Assembly (NCBI GenBank): GCA_947481115.1
Contig: CANKEI010000003.1
Location: 1 to 37,167, forward strand
From: a bacterium
GTDB lineage: Bacteria; Babelota; Babeliae; Babelales; JABDEC01
Reading direction: 5' to 3'
DNA length: 37,167 nucleotides
The position numbers and the translations under genes were made by a program. The number at the start of each line of letters is the position of its first letter. Within the stretch, counting starts at the first letter, position 1. The notes below the pieces were generated by a model. It was not told the origin of the DNA. It saw only the letters and a program-made list of their open reading frames with translations, and ran no database searches. Below, piece after piece: positions 9,094 through 18,677 of the stretch.

Positions 9094-9372
9094 ATGAGCG
9101 CTAAGCGATTTAAAGGTTATTTTCTGGGTTTAATCTTACTCATAGGTGCAGCGAGTTTTAATCTGTCATATGGAGTACTTTGTAATTGGCGAGATAGTAA
9201 TTGTCGTTTAACAAACAATAATGGCAATAGTAAAATCTGCGATAGCATTCAGGATATTAAAGATATTGATGGCAAGCGGATTGCTACAGTAAGATATCCC
9301 TGTCGAGATCGTCACGAGGATGGTACTTTTAAATATTATTGTTGCTTTGATACAACTCAAGAACTCATGTAA
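9094..9372 (+). CDS. Small secreted Cys-rich hypothetical protein
   Basis: MSAKRFKGYFLGLILLIGAASFNLSYG signal peptide followed by six to seven Cys (CNWRDSNC...C...PCRDR...YYCCFD); the longer ORF call starts at 9067. Confidence 0.55.
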   Translation: MSAKRFKGYFLGLILLIGAASFNLSYGVLCNWRDSNCRLTNNNGNSKICDSIQDIKDIDGKRIATVRYPCRDRHEDGTFKYYCCFDTTQELM

Positions 9373-9399
9373 TTAAATGGTTAGTAATAAAATCAAGAT

Positions 9400-11726
9400 T
9401 TAGTGCTGCGATTGATGCACAAATTGATTGATTACTTTTAAGTTTTCATGACCAATCTTAGGGAAAAAGAAACGGGTAATTGGGTCACGCACATTGTCGA
9501 AAACCTGGCCATTTTCGATGGTCTCTTTGGCGGCTTGTCCTAATCTATTGCCAGTAAAGTCACCAATGCTGTTTTTGCGTGGATAAATTAATTTCGGTGC
9601 GATAAATACTACTAATGTGCGCTTAATATTGTCTTGGCTGCGATTTTTGAAAAAATTACCGATGATCGGGATTTTGGATAAAATTGGCGTTTCGGTTTGT
9701 GAATCAGTATCATCACGCCTGGTCAAACCACCTAGTACCAAAACATCATTATTCTTAATATTGGTATTAGTTGTGATTTCGCGATTATTAATTACGTTTC
9801 CAAGTGAACCTAATTCAGGATTAAAGTCTTGTACTTCTACTTTAATGCCAAGGTTAATATTAGAACCATCGGCACTTATATTAGGAAAAATGGTTGCTCT
9901 TAAACGTGCCCGATATTTTATATTTTTACGCACAAAAGTACCATTTTCTGGTACCACATCGCCCGCTCTTAATTTATTATCTTCCACAGATACCATGGCT
10001 TGTTTGTGATTCTGGGTGACTATGAACGGCTGTGATAAAATTTTATATGATTTCATTTTATTTAATAAGTCAAGCACATAGGCAATTCCATTGCCATCAT
10101 TAAAAGACATTACCGCAGCGCCATTTTGAATATAGTTAACTAACGAGTCTCCAAAGGGGTCAACACCAGTTAATAAATCAGCATCTAGGGCGCGACCCAT
10201 ATCAATTTTGCTGGTGGGAGGGATGGGAGTTGAAGGAGTAACTGGCGGGATATAATTTAAAATTGGCGCGCCGAGTTGTGCTGATTGCCAAGACAATTTT
10301 GGTGACATATTGTTTTGGTGTAGTCCCCGGGCTTGTGCAGCTAGGGATTGTAATTCATCTAGTTGTAGATCTGCAATAATTATCTCAAGAGCTACTTGTA
10401 ATTGCGGTTGGTCCATTTCCTCGATAATTTTTTCTAGGACTTTCCAATCATCGTGATAAGCCGAAACAATTAAATTGTTGCTATAACTATATGATTCTTG
10501 AAATTCAGCCCCAGGTTTTTCGTCTTTAAAAGTGTCGTTTTTTTTGCCACCACTTTCTTTTTTAACTTGTGGGGCACTAACAGACTCTTCAGATAGCACA
10601 ATCACATCTTTAAAACTATCTGTAGGATTATTAGTACCGGCGGTAGGACTACTAGTTTGTTGGTTGCGTTTACCACGGACTAAATTTTGTAAGACTGGGG
10701 CGAAGTTTTTGGCATCTAAGTATTGCAGTGGCTTGATATGAATAATTGAGCGACCGGAGTCTACAGATTGATCTAAATTTTCGACAATTAAATCTTTTAG
10801 TTTTCGGACAGAAGCGGCGTCGCCCATTAAAACCAGCGAGTTAGTGCGACCAACTGAGATAGCTCGCACGTTTTGTAAATACTTAGTACCAGATTTTTTA
10901 TTGCCAGCTGGCTTATAACCATAACCCAGGTTATCGTCAGATTGCTCTTTAAGTAATTCTTCGATCATCTTTTCGATCCGATAAGCATCGGTGTGATTTA
11001 AAGCTAGGATCGCGACCGTTTCTTTAAAGCCAGAGTTATCTAGCCATTGTACAATTTCCAGGGCTTGGCGTAAACAGTTTGCCCGGTTAGCTAAAATTAA
11101 ACTATTAGTTGGTGGATCAAATTGGATGGTAATTTCTTGGCCACTAGTGCTAGCACTAGGTGCTGCTGGGGCATAGGGATTAGCACCATAATTATCGCTA
11201 GTGCTGGCGCCAGCACTGACACCGCCAGGTAAGATCGAACTTAAGATCCCGCCGAGTTCTTTTTGTGCTTCTTGATCGTTAGTTAAATTAATATTCTTAA
11301 AATAATAAATATATCTAATGGGTTCGTCGTTATTGGGTAATTTATCAAAATCAGTATCGATGTATAATTTTAAATTTTTACCAACAAATTTGCGATTACG
11401 TACTACTTCATAAAAATGTTCATTCGGAACTAAGCTATAACCGGCAATTTCTAAGAAATTTAGCGCTAAGTTCCAGGCACTGTGAATGCTTAATTTTTTA
11501 TTATGCGTATAAGTAATCTTAGTTTTAATAGTATCTGGTGCTTGCGGAAATAAAATATTAGTCTTTTTGCCAGTAGCACTAGTTTTAAGTTCAGCTAACT
11601 TATTAATAATATCGACTAGATCTTCGTTTTCGTAATCAAAAAGTACGAGATCTTTAGCTTTAATTTTTTTGCTGGTAATAGTAGCTGGAGCAGTATAGAG
11701 ATTAGTGTTAGTTGTAACTAGTATCA
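9400..11726 (-). CDS. Secretin (GspD/PilQ family), second copy
   Basis: NREITTNTNIKNNDVLVLGGLTRRDDTDSQTETPILSKIPIIGNFFKNRSQDNIKRTLVVFIAPKLI secretin signature; start placed at the Met at 11726 (MILVTTNTNLYTAPA) because the longer ORF (to 12063) runs through repeat elements. Confidence 0.85.
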
Positions 11727-11745
11727 TTAGACATAATTTTGAAAT

Positions 11746-11880
11746 TATGGTTCGATACGTCCCGATGGGGCATCCACCACGAACGGGCCAAAAAGTATTC
11801 TTTTTAGCTAGGTTCAGTAACCAATCTTCCACCACATTCCTCGACTGCGCTACGCTTCGCTCGGGACGAGCGGGATAAAA
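11746..11880. repeat. Composite element: half family B (tatggttcgata...) plus family A-like core
   Basis: tatggttcgatacgtcccgatggggcatccaccacgaacgggcc (cf. 31728) and cctcgactgcgctacgcttcgctcgggacgagcggg. Confidence 0.7.
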
Positions 11881-11934
11881 CTTTTGTGATAATTTTATTC
11901 GAGAAAAATTTATTAATTCTAAAATATTTATTGT

Positions 11935-12030
11935 TAGACTTTTTCCGTAATTCACAGTCTGATCTCGCAACATCCCCCCCTCGACTGACGCTCGGGGTGA
12001 GCGGGGTTCGGGACGAGCGTGATAAAGTCT
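11935..12030 (-). repeat. Partial family A element (C3)
   Basis: tagactttttccgtaattcacagtctgatctcgcaacatccccccctcgactgacgctcggggtgagcggggttcgggacgagcgtg. Confidence 0.85.
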
Positions 12031-12084
12031 TTTTGATAAAGAGTCCAACTCGAGTTTTACCATTTCAGTTCTCTATTTTTAATT

Positions 12085-12672
12085 TTAACCAGCCTGGTTA
12101 ATTTCAGTATGATTCTTAAGCGTCGCAATTGTTAATAACAAACTAACAGTTGGTGGAGTGTCTGGGTTAGATTCTAACTCTAAATTCTTAATATACACGC
12201 GTTTATTTTTTTCTAGCTCTTCTAGTAATTGTGTGACTTGCCACATATTTAGATCATCTAGTTTAATTTCTAAGATTAACTCTGAATAGCCCTTACTTTT
12301 TAACATGGCGGGCTCATTAGTAGTTAAGCGCGGCTTTTCTTGTAGTTTATTAGTTAAATTTAACTGCTCTGCAATGGTTTCAAAATAGTGCATAATTAAA
12401 AAGTTTTTGTCTTGCTGAATTAATTCATCGACCAAATTTTGTTGTTCACGAATAGTAAGCTCTTTACTGAGTAATTCTTGTACTTGAACACGCTTAGTAT
12501 TTAAAGTTCTAATATTTTTAATCATAGCTGCGGTGCGATAATTATAATAAAAAATTAAGCCACCGCAGAGTACCGAAAACGTACCTATGTAAACTAAAAT
12601 ATAGTTTCTAAACATGCTGCTATTTTGAGTAGCTAAAAAACTTTCAATGCGGGCGAGTAAGCGGTTAATCAT
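12085..12672 (-). CDS. GspM/PilO-like type II secretion/type IV pilus inner-membrane protein
   Basis: 195 aa, single N-terminal TM (NYILVYIGTFSVLCGGLIFYYNY), coiled-coil region; 4-bp overlap with the GspL/PilM-like gene. Confidence 0.55.
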   Translation of the reverse strand: MINRLLARIESFLATQNSSMFRNYILVYIGTFSVLCGGLIFYYNYRTAAMIKNIRTLNTKRVQVQELLSKELTIREQQNLVDELIQQDKNFLIMHYFETIAEQLNLTNKLQEKPRLTTNEPAMLKSKGYSELILEIKLDDLNMWQVTQLLEELEKNKRVYIKNLELESNPDTPPTVSLLLTIATLKNHTEINQAG

Positions 12673-14450
12673 AGTAATTGCTCCCCATTCTTAAGATTTA
12701 AGATAATCTCAAAATCGATATCTTGTGGTTCTTTAGATAATTCAAATAAGTTTGAATTTCTTAATTCAAAAGTTAGTTTATTGAGGGCCGCATAGTCTGC
12801 TTTTTGGCCCTGACCAGTGGTAATTTTACCTTGGAGTGTCATTTGGGTGTCTGCAATAGTTAGTAATTCTAGTTTTAGACCAAGTTCTTCAGGCTTAATA
12901 ATTTTACTTAACTCTTGTAGATATTCTAAGATTGAAACCCGAGTTTGCCGAGAGAAAGCAAACCAAATTTTAGACTCATGTTCGATTTTGCCTTCGGCAG
13001 ATCTAATAGCTAGCGGCAAAGTTTTCTTTTCTTTAGCATTTAAATTAAAGGTTTTGCTCAGACGATTAAGCGTTTCTAGTTCAGCTTTCTGTAATTTGCC
13101 ATCTAAGTTGCTAAGTTCCCAAAAAATATGGCCACTAATTGCACCCAAGATGATTAAGCTAAAGATTAAGCCAACTGCGATTTGATGCTTTAATAATCCG
13201 CTACTGGTGCGCCCATATTCTAAATTACTATGATCCTGGACAATGCTATTATACGCCCCCGCGATGGGACCATAATCGCTGGAGCTCAATTTGAGATTTG
13301 TTTTAAAAACTTTATTGTCTAATAATTTAGTTAGTTCTAAATTATAACACTTGATTTTGAAAGTTTGATTAATTAACTCTGATAGACCTGCAATAACTTG
13401 TTCGCTTTGTAACAATATAATTTGTTTGAGCTCAAGTTTGGCGTCAGAATTAATACCTGGGTGCTGGGCTTGTAGATTAACAGCAAAAGATTCTAACGTA
13501 GCTGAGATTAAATTAAAATATTCGCCCAAGACCGCTTTTAGCTGAGTGGTATGCGATTGATCAATCGCATGCGATAAATTAACGCGATTAATTAGTTCTA
13601 ATGCTTCGGGATAGCTAATTTTAGCCCGTTGCGAGAATTGCCGAGCTAGGTAATTAAATCCGCGTGGGATCACGCGCGAAAGCTGCAACTTGTTTTGATC
13701 TAAATAAATTATGGTAGTTGTGCTATCACCTAAATTCAAAACAATCTGCGCAGTTTGCTTTTTGCTTGTATTGGTCAGACTAACTTGATCGAAACTAGAT
13801 TTGTTTGCTGGTGTACTAGCTGGGGCAGTATTAACTTGATTGTGTGTCTGGCTGTGTGCCTGGTTATATGTTTGATTATATGATGTATGATAATCTGGAA
13901 TCTTTTGAAACAGCGCATAACTATCAAATAGCTCTACAGTAAATTGGTCAACACCTTTGAGGCCAGCTTTTTTAAATAAATCTTGGTAATACTCTAAATC
14001 TTTTTTCTGAACAATCGCTGCTAGTATTTGTGAGCTTTTTTTGCTTAAATCTTGACTGGTAATAATAAAACTAACGACGGCTTTATCGATTGCAAATGGT
14101 AGGTTAGCTTCAACTTCAAATTTAAGCACCTGATTGATTTTTTGCGCATCTAAGAATGGTAACTCAAGTTCTTTAAAGATCGTGTGCGTGCTGGGCACGG
14201 TAAAAGTAATTAAGCTAGATTTGTTTTTTTTGATAATTTTTTTAATAGCAGCTGAGACTAATTGTTCATAAGTTAAGCCAGAATCAAATTCCAGCTCTTC
14301 ACGATAAATTTCTTGAATCGTTACAGTGTTGCCCGCAGCTAAAATTTGACAAGCAGTGACATGATTACGATTGAGCGAAAAGCTTAAAATTTTTTGTGAA
14401 ATCAAATAGTAGTTGTTAATTACATTCGGAATAAACAGGTTTTGGATCAT
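12669..14450 (-). CDS. GspL/PilM(-PilN)-like actin-fold secretion/pilus assembly protein
   Basis: LITFTVPSTHTIFKELELPFLDAQKINQVLKFEVEANLPF, IVLNLGDSTTTIIYLDQNKLQLSRVIPRG (PilM-like), then TM IAVGLIFSLIILGAISGHIFW and a periplasmic domain. Confidence 0.75.
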   Translation of the reverse strand: MIQNLFIPNVINNYYLISQKILSFSLNRNHVTACQILAAGNTVTIQEIYREELEFDSGLTYEQLVSAAIKKIIKKNKSSLITFTVPSTHTIFKELELPFLDAQKINQVLKFEVEANLPFAIDKAVVSFIITSQDLSKKSSQILAAIVQKKDLEYYQDLFKKAGLKGVDQFTVELFDSYALFQKIPDYHTSYNQTYNQAHSQTHNQVNTAPASTPANKSSFDQVSLTNTSKKQTAQIVLNLGDSTTTIIYLDQNKLQLSRVIPRGFNYLARQFSQRAKISYPEALELINRVNLSHAIDQSHTTQLKAVLGEYFNLISATLESFAVNLQAQHPGINSDAKLELKQIILLQSEQVIAGLSELINQTFKIKCYNLELTKLLDNKVFKTNLKLSSSDYGPIAGAYNSIVQDHSNLEYGRTSSGLLKHQIAVGLIFSLIILGAISGHIFWELSNLDGKLQKAELETLNRLSKTFNLNAKEKKTLPLAIRSAEGKIEHESKIWFAFSRQTRVSILEYLQELSKIIKPEELGLKLELLTIADTQMTLQGKITTGQGQKADYAALNKLTFELRNSNLFELSKEPQDIDFEIILNLKNGEQLL

Positions 14451-17356
14451 GTGTTAAGCTCCTGGTCTAACTCCTGAGCTGTTTTTTTAGAATTTTGCTT
14501 GCCACTACTATTACTATTATTATCTTCTTGTTCACTATAATGGCTAGGAACACTTGCGAGTAGGGCTGATTTGCGACGTGGTAATACGGTTGTAGATGTA
14601 TCGGCTAGTTGTGCGGTTGATGTACCAACTGGTGCTAAACACATAGCGCCTGGTGTACCTTGGCGGCGATCGACAAACTTTTGTACTTCATCAGTTTCTT
14701 CGTGGCGATAATCTTTAAAGAACCATTTTACAATTGGATCACGACTCTTTGTTTTAGAATTTATTTCACCGAGTGCTTGTTGTAAATCTTCAGATTTGCT
14801 TAGTGTATAACTGCATGTTTGATCTTGGTCATTAGTGATAATTCTGGGCGTAATAAAGATTAATAGCGTGTCTTTAATATTTTCAGAAGTGCGATTTCTA
14901 AATAAGTTACCGATAATGGGAATTTTACTTAAAATTGGTACATTAGTTTCAGTGTTAGTAGTTGTGCGTTTAATTAAACCGCCCAATGCTAATACTTCAC
15001 CGTTGGCTACATTAGTACAAGTTTGCACCTCTTTAATTGATGTATTACCAGAATCTATATTGTCTGGATCATCACCTTTAACTGAGAAATTTTCAATTTT
15101 TATAGCTACTTCTAAATTGATTAAACCATCACTATTAATTTGAGGAATAATATTTAGCTCTAAGTTGGCCGACATTTCTTGAATGGCATTTAAGGTATTT
15201 CCAGTTGCTACTACAGTACCAGATGAAACGCGTCGAGTTTGTCCAACTACCACGCGGGCGGGATATTTATTAGTAGTGATCACAAATGGTGAAGCAATTA
15301 CATTGGTACGCGTATATCTATTTAAAACCCCAATCATAGCCCAGGCGCTATTTTTACCTAGTGAAATCAAGGTGGAGCCGGCCGTACTAGTTTGCGCCAA
15401 GGTTAATAAATTACCAATTAAGCTGCCAGTGGTCGGATCAGTGACTACTGCGCCGCCGTTAGTGGGATTGTTAAACCAACCACTTGTAGCAGCGTTCACA
15501 TTGCGATTTTGAGCACTGTTGATTTGAGAGTACAAACCTTTGAGGTCATCAGTTTGCAATGTCACAATAATTGCTTCGATAGCTACCTGGGGTTGTTTTT
15601 TATCCAGCTGTTTAATCACATCTAGGACTAATTTATAATCTTCTGGTTCGCCGCGAATGACTAAATTATTACCTTGAACTTCGGGTTCAAAATGTAAATT
15701 ACCAAATAAGCGATCTTGGCCATGCAACCGCGCTTGACCGGCACCTAAGTTAGCACCAGCTACGCCTGGTGTGGCGTTAGCACCAAATTGGGTCACTTGA
15801 TTTAATAGTTCCGCCATCTGTTTAGCTGGGGTATGATTTAGTGGCACCACCCAAAAATTGGTGCGTCGTCTTTGCAGATCAGTGTCAAACTCCTGCACAA
15901 TTTGTTCAACTGTAGCAATTGCTGTGCGAGAACCTAAAATCAAAAGTGTATTAGAGCGTGATTCTACGATTACGCGTGCTTCTTTGAGTGACGAACTGAG
16001 CTTATTACTTTTAGCAAATGGACTTTGATAACCATATTTATCAGCGCTAGTATCTTTGCCGCCTGCTAGTTTTTTAATTAAATCAGCAATTTCAGCTGCA
16101 TCGGCTTGCTTAAGTTTAATAATCGAGAGCATCTCGGGGGTATTAGCGCCGTCGAGTTCACGCACAATCTCCATCAGTGACTTAATATTATAAGCCGTGT
16201 CAGTGAAAATTAGCGCGCGTAGATTTGCGAAGCTGCTAATTTTAGCGTTCTTACTTTTGATTTTATCCAGCACTTCGAGCATTTGCGCGGGCGTGCTATT
16301 TTTTAAGAAATAAATATATCTAATTACACCACTCTCAGTGATTTTATTCGCATCGACATTAATAAATACGGGTACTACTTCTTGCATAGCTGTACCCAAT
16401 GCTGTAATACGGTAAATTGGTTCACTGACACCAGTGACACGCACGCGGGCATACCCAGCTACTTTTAAGAACTGGTCAGTTAGGTGCCATAATTCACTTT
16501 TAGTTAATGGTTGATTAGTTGCAAATGAGATCTTGCTATTTTCTAGGCCAGTTTTACTAGTAGAATTACTATTGCCTGCGCCAGTACTAGCACCATCTTC
16601 TTTGGGGCTATTGCTATAAGCATCTGGTTCTTTAGTGTCTTTAGATTTAGGTTCTTTAGTTGGCTTAATATCTTCATCGAAAACAAAACTGATTTTAAAG
16701 ATTAGTTCTACTTTTTTGAGAAAATTTAACAAACTAGCGTTCTCAAAATTTAATGAGATGTCAGCGCTAAATGGGGTATCTTGATTTAGATCTAAGTCTG
16801 AACTTAATTCCGGTCCGGTATTATTTGGGTTAATAGAATTATTATTAATAGCCAGACTATTTTTGGTGTCAAGTGTCTTAGTATCATGCGAATCTAGTAG
16901 TTTTGGTTTAGTTTTAGCGCGCGAGTTACTATTATTATTATCAACTAAGTTTTTACGAGCATGATTGTAGGGATTATTTTTAGCAGCCTGTGCGTCTAGT
17001 CCCACTAATTCTTCGGGCGTAGCTGGAAAATTAAACTCTTGAAAATCTGGTGTATTTTTAGTTGGTTTTAAAATCGGTGCTAAATCTAAATCTATATTGC
17101 GAGTGTTAGTTGCAAACTTTGTTCCAGAGACTATTGCTGAGTTAGTTTTATTTATCTCACCAGGGTTATTATTTGCACCAGCTTGTTCAGACACATTAGT
17201 ATCAGCAGTCTGGGCAACTGGCCTAGTTTTTTTAATACGCGCTGTAAGTGTATTGGTACTAATTAAAGTTAATAGTAGTAATAATACCAATAATACGTTC
17301 GTGGTGAGTTTTTTCGACTTCAGAAGAAAGAGTATCGAACCATTATGCATGTGCAC
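14447..17356 (-). CDS. gspD: Type II secretion secretin GspD-like
   Basis: 969 aa, signal peptide, N1/N2-type modules (LKQADAAEIADLIKKL, VVPLNHTPAKQMAELLNQV, VAIEAIIVTLQ), VANGEVLALGGLIKRTTTNTETNVPILSKIPIIGNLFRNRTSENIKDTLLIFITPRII. Confidence 0.92.
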   Translation of the reverse strand: MHMHNGSILFLLKSKKLTTNVLLVLLLLLTLISTNTLTARIKKTRPVAQTADTNVSEQAGANNNPGEINKTNSAIVSGTKFATNTRNIDLDLAPILKPTKNTPDFQEFNFPATPEELVGLDAQAAKNNPYNHARKNLVDNNNSNSRAKTKPKLLDSHDTKTLDTKNSLAINNNSINPNNTGPELSSDLDLNQDTPFSADISLNFENASLLNFLKKVELIFKISFVFDEDIKPTKEPKSKDTKEPDAYSNSPKEDGASTGAGNSNSTSKTGLENSKISFATNQPLTKSELWHLTDQFLKVAGYARVRVTGVSEPIYRITALGTAMQEVVPVFINVDANKITESGVIRYIYFLKNSTPAQMLEVLDKIKSKNAKISSFANLRALIFTDTAYNIKSLMEIVRELDGANTPEMLSIIKLKQADAAEIADLIKKLAGGKDTSADKYGYQSPFAKSNKLSSSLKEARVIVESRSNTLLILGSRTAIATVEQIVQEFDTDLQRRRTNFWVVPLNHTPAKQMAELLNQVTQFGANATPGVAGANLGAGQARLHGQDRLFGNLHFEPEVQGNNLVIRGEPEDYKLVLDVIKQLDKKQPQVAIEAIIVTLQTDDLKGLYSQINSAQNRNVNAATSGWFNNPTNGGAVVTDPTTGSLIGNLLTLAQTSTAGSTLISLGKNSAWAMIGVLNRYTRTNVIASPFVITTNKYPARVVVGQTRRVSSGTVVATGNTLNAIQEMSANLELNIIPQINSDGLINLEVAIKIENFSVKGDDPDNIDSGNTSIKEVQTCTNVANGEVLALGGLIKRTTTNTETNVPILSKIPIIGNLFRNRTSENIKDTLLIFITPRIITNDQDQTCSYTLSKSEDLQQALGEINSKTKSRDPIVKWFFKDYRHEETDEVQKFVDRRQGTPGAMCLAPVGTSTAQLADTSTTVLPRRKSALLASVPSHYSEQEDNNSNSSGKQNSKKTAQELDQELNT

Positions 17357-18611
17357 CTCCCTGAGCCTTTAACATCCGCTGACGATCTTGTTGTTGTATT
17401 TTTTCGAGTGTGTTTGGTTTATTTTGTGAAACAACTGGCACTGGAACTTGGGCTTCGCGTTTAAGATCGTTAATCTTTAAATCTTTCGGATGATCAGGTA
17501 ATACAAATTCAGCTTCGGAAATTTCTTGCGCACTACGCGTGGTACTTGGCGCTGGAACTAAGCGATTACGTAAGCTAATTTCTGGCTCTTCGTCAGTGAT
17601 ATTATAAGTCAGCTTAATTGGTTGATTGTGTCGCAAAATCTCGATTGTAAAATTAGTTAAATTATTAGAGTTACTAGAATTATTAGTATCAGTTTTATCC
17701 CGTTTATTAGTATCAGTTTTATCCCTTTCGTCCCGAGTGTAATCGAGGGATGTGACGGGTACAGAATTATTGCTGTTAGTAGTTAGCTTTTGGTAAATTT
17801 CAAATCTGTCTTTAGTGCTCTTAGTCGGAATATCCGCAATTGCTAAAATTATATCACCAGTTTCAAAACCAAGCGTGTTGCCCAGTGTTTTATAGCCAGC
17901 TTGACCAATGCGACAGCCTAGATTTTCACCATCTTGGAAAGCGGTTGTCAGGTCTAATAATTCAATTAGATTACCCAAATTTCGCACATGCTCAGTAAAC
18001 TGGTCTAGATCGATGGCAATTTGATGATATCCAGTAGTCTGAATAAACTTGCTCCAGTTAATATCAGTTTTTTCCATGTCGCTTTTAGCTTCACGTTGAT
18101 ATAAATATAAAGTTTCTTGTTGGCCATTGTTGCGCAATAATTCGACTTTATGTTTAGTAATATTAATAATCTGGGCATCTTGGACACGATCGCCAATGCG
18201 ATAGTTGGTTTCTTCTTTAGTAGTTTGATCTACGATAATGGCAACATTTTCTTGATTATTACCAAAGGTCATGATGCCAGTTAAATTAATATTTAGCGGT
18301 TCTAAGAACGGCGCGGCAAATGGCGCTAGCCCTTCTGGTTGACTCAATTCTGGTGCCAAGGGAAAATTATCTGATTCAACTGAAAATTCTTCGGTTAGTT
18401 CAGCAGGTTGTGATTTGGTGCCAAAAAGATCGTTTAAGTAAATTAAACTGTAATCTTGGACGTCAGAATGGATCACCTGGGATTGCGGAAGTGCAACCAG
18501 CGTAATCGATTTTATATTAGGCATTTTGACTGGCATAAATAAAATGAAATATGTGGAAGCCAAAAGCTCTAACAGTAAGATACTGTTTACAATCCAAAAG
18601 GGCTGCCGCAT
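17343..18611 (-). CDS. gspC: GspC-like protein with PDZ domain
   Basis: N-terminal TM (PFWIVNSILLLELLASTYFILFMP), HR-like domain (LTGIMTFGNNQENVAIIVDQTTKEETNYRIGDRVQDAQIINITKHKVELLRNNGQQETLYL), PDZ-like (LGFETGDIILAIADIPTKS); upstream of a secretin. Confidence 0.8.
   Translation of the reverse strand: MRQPFWIVNSILLLELLASTYFILFMPVKMPNIKSITLVALPQSQVIHSDVQDYSLIYLNDLFGTKSQPAELTEEFSVESDNFPLAPELSQPEGLAPFAAPFLEPLNINLTGIMTFGNNQENVAIIVDQTTKEETNYRIGDRVQDAQIINITKHKVELLRNNGQQETLYLYQREAKSDMEKTDINWSKFIQTTGYHQIAIDLDQFTEHVRNLGNLIELLDLTTAFQDGENLGCRIGQAGYKTLGNTLGFETGDIILAIADIPTKSTKDRFEIYQKLTTNSNNSVPVTSLDYTRDERDKTDTNKRDKTDTNNSSNSNNLTNFTIEILRHNQPIKLTYNITDEEPEISLRNRLVPAPSTTRSAQEISEAEFVLPDHPKDLKINDLKREAQVPVPVVSQNKPNTLEKIQQQDRQRMLKAQGGAHA
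17681..17765 (-). repeat. Family A core remnant and 21-bp direct duplication inside the GspC-like CDS
   Basis: tattagtatcagttttatccc at 17681-17701 and 17705-17725, followed by tttcgtcccgagtgtaatcgagggatgtgacgggt; encodes VTSLDYTRDERDKTDTNKRDKTDTN. Confidence 0.75.
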
Positions 18612-18677
18612 GCACACATTCCTTTGTTTTAGCTGATTCTCGAACAATACTCTGACGGATCTGATTTTTTGTCAAGC

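Noticed and set aside
13800-13890. NQTYNQAHSQTHNQ repeat in the GspL-like protein as functional motif
   Set aside because: Short low-complexity linker between domains; no further evidence.
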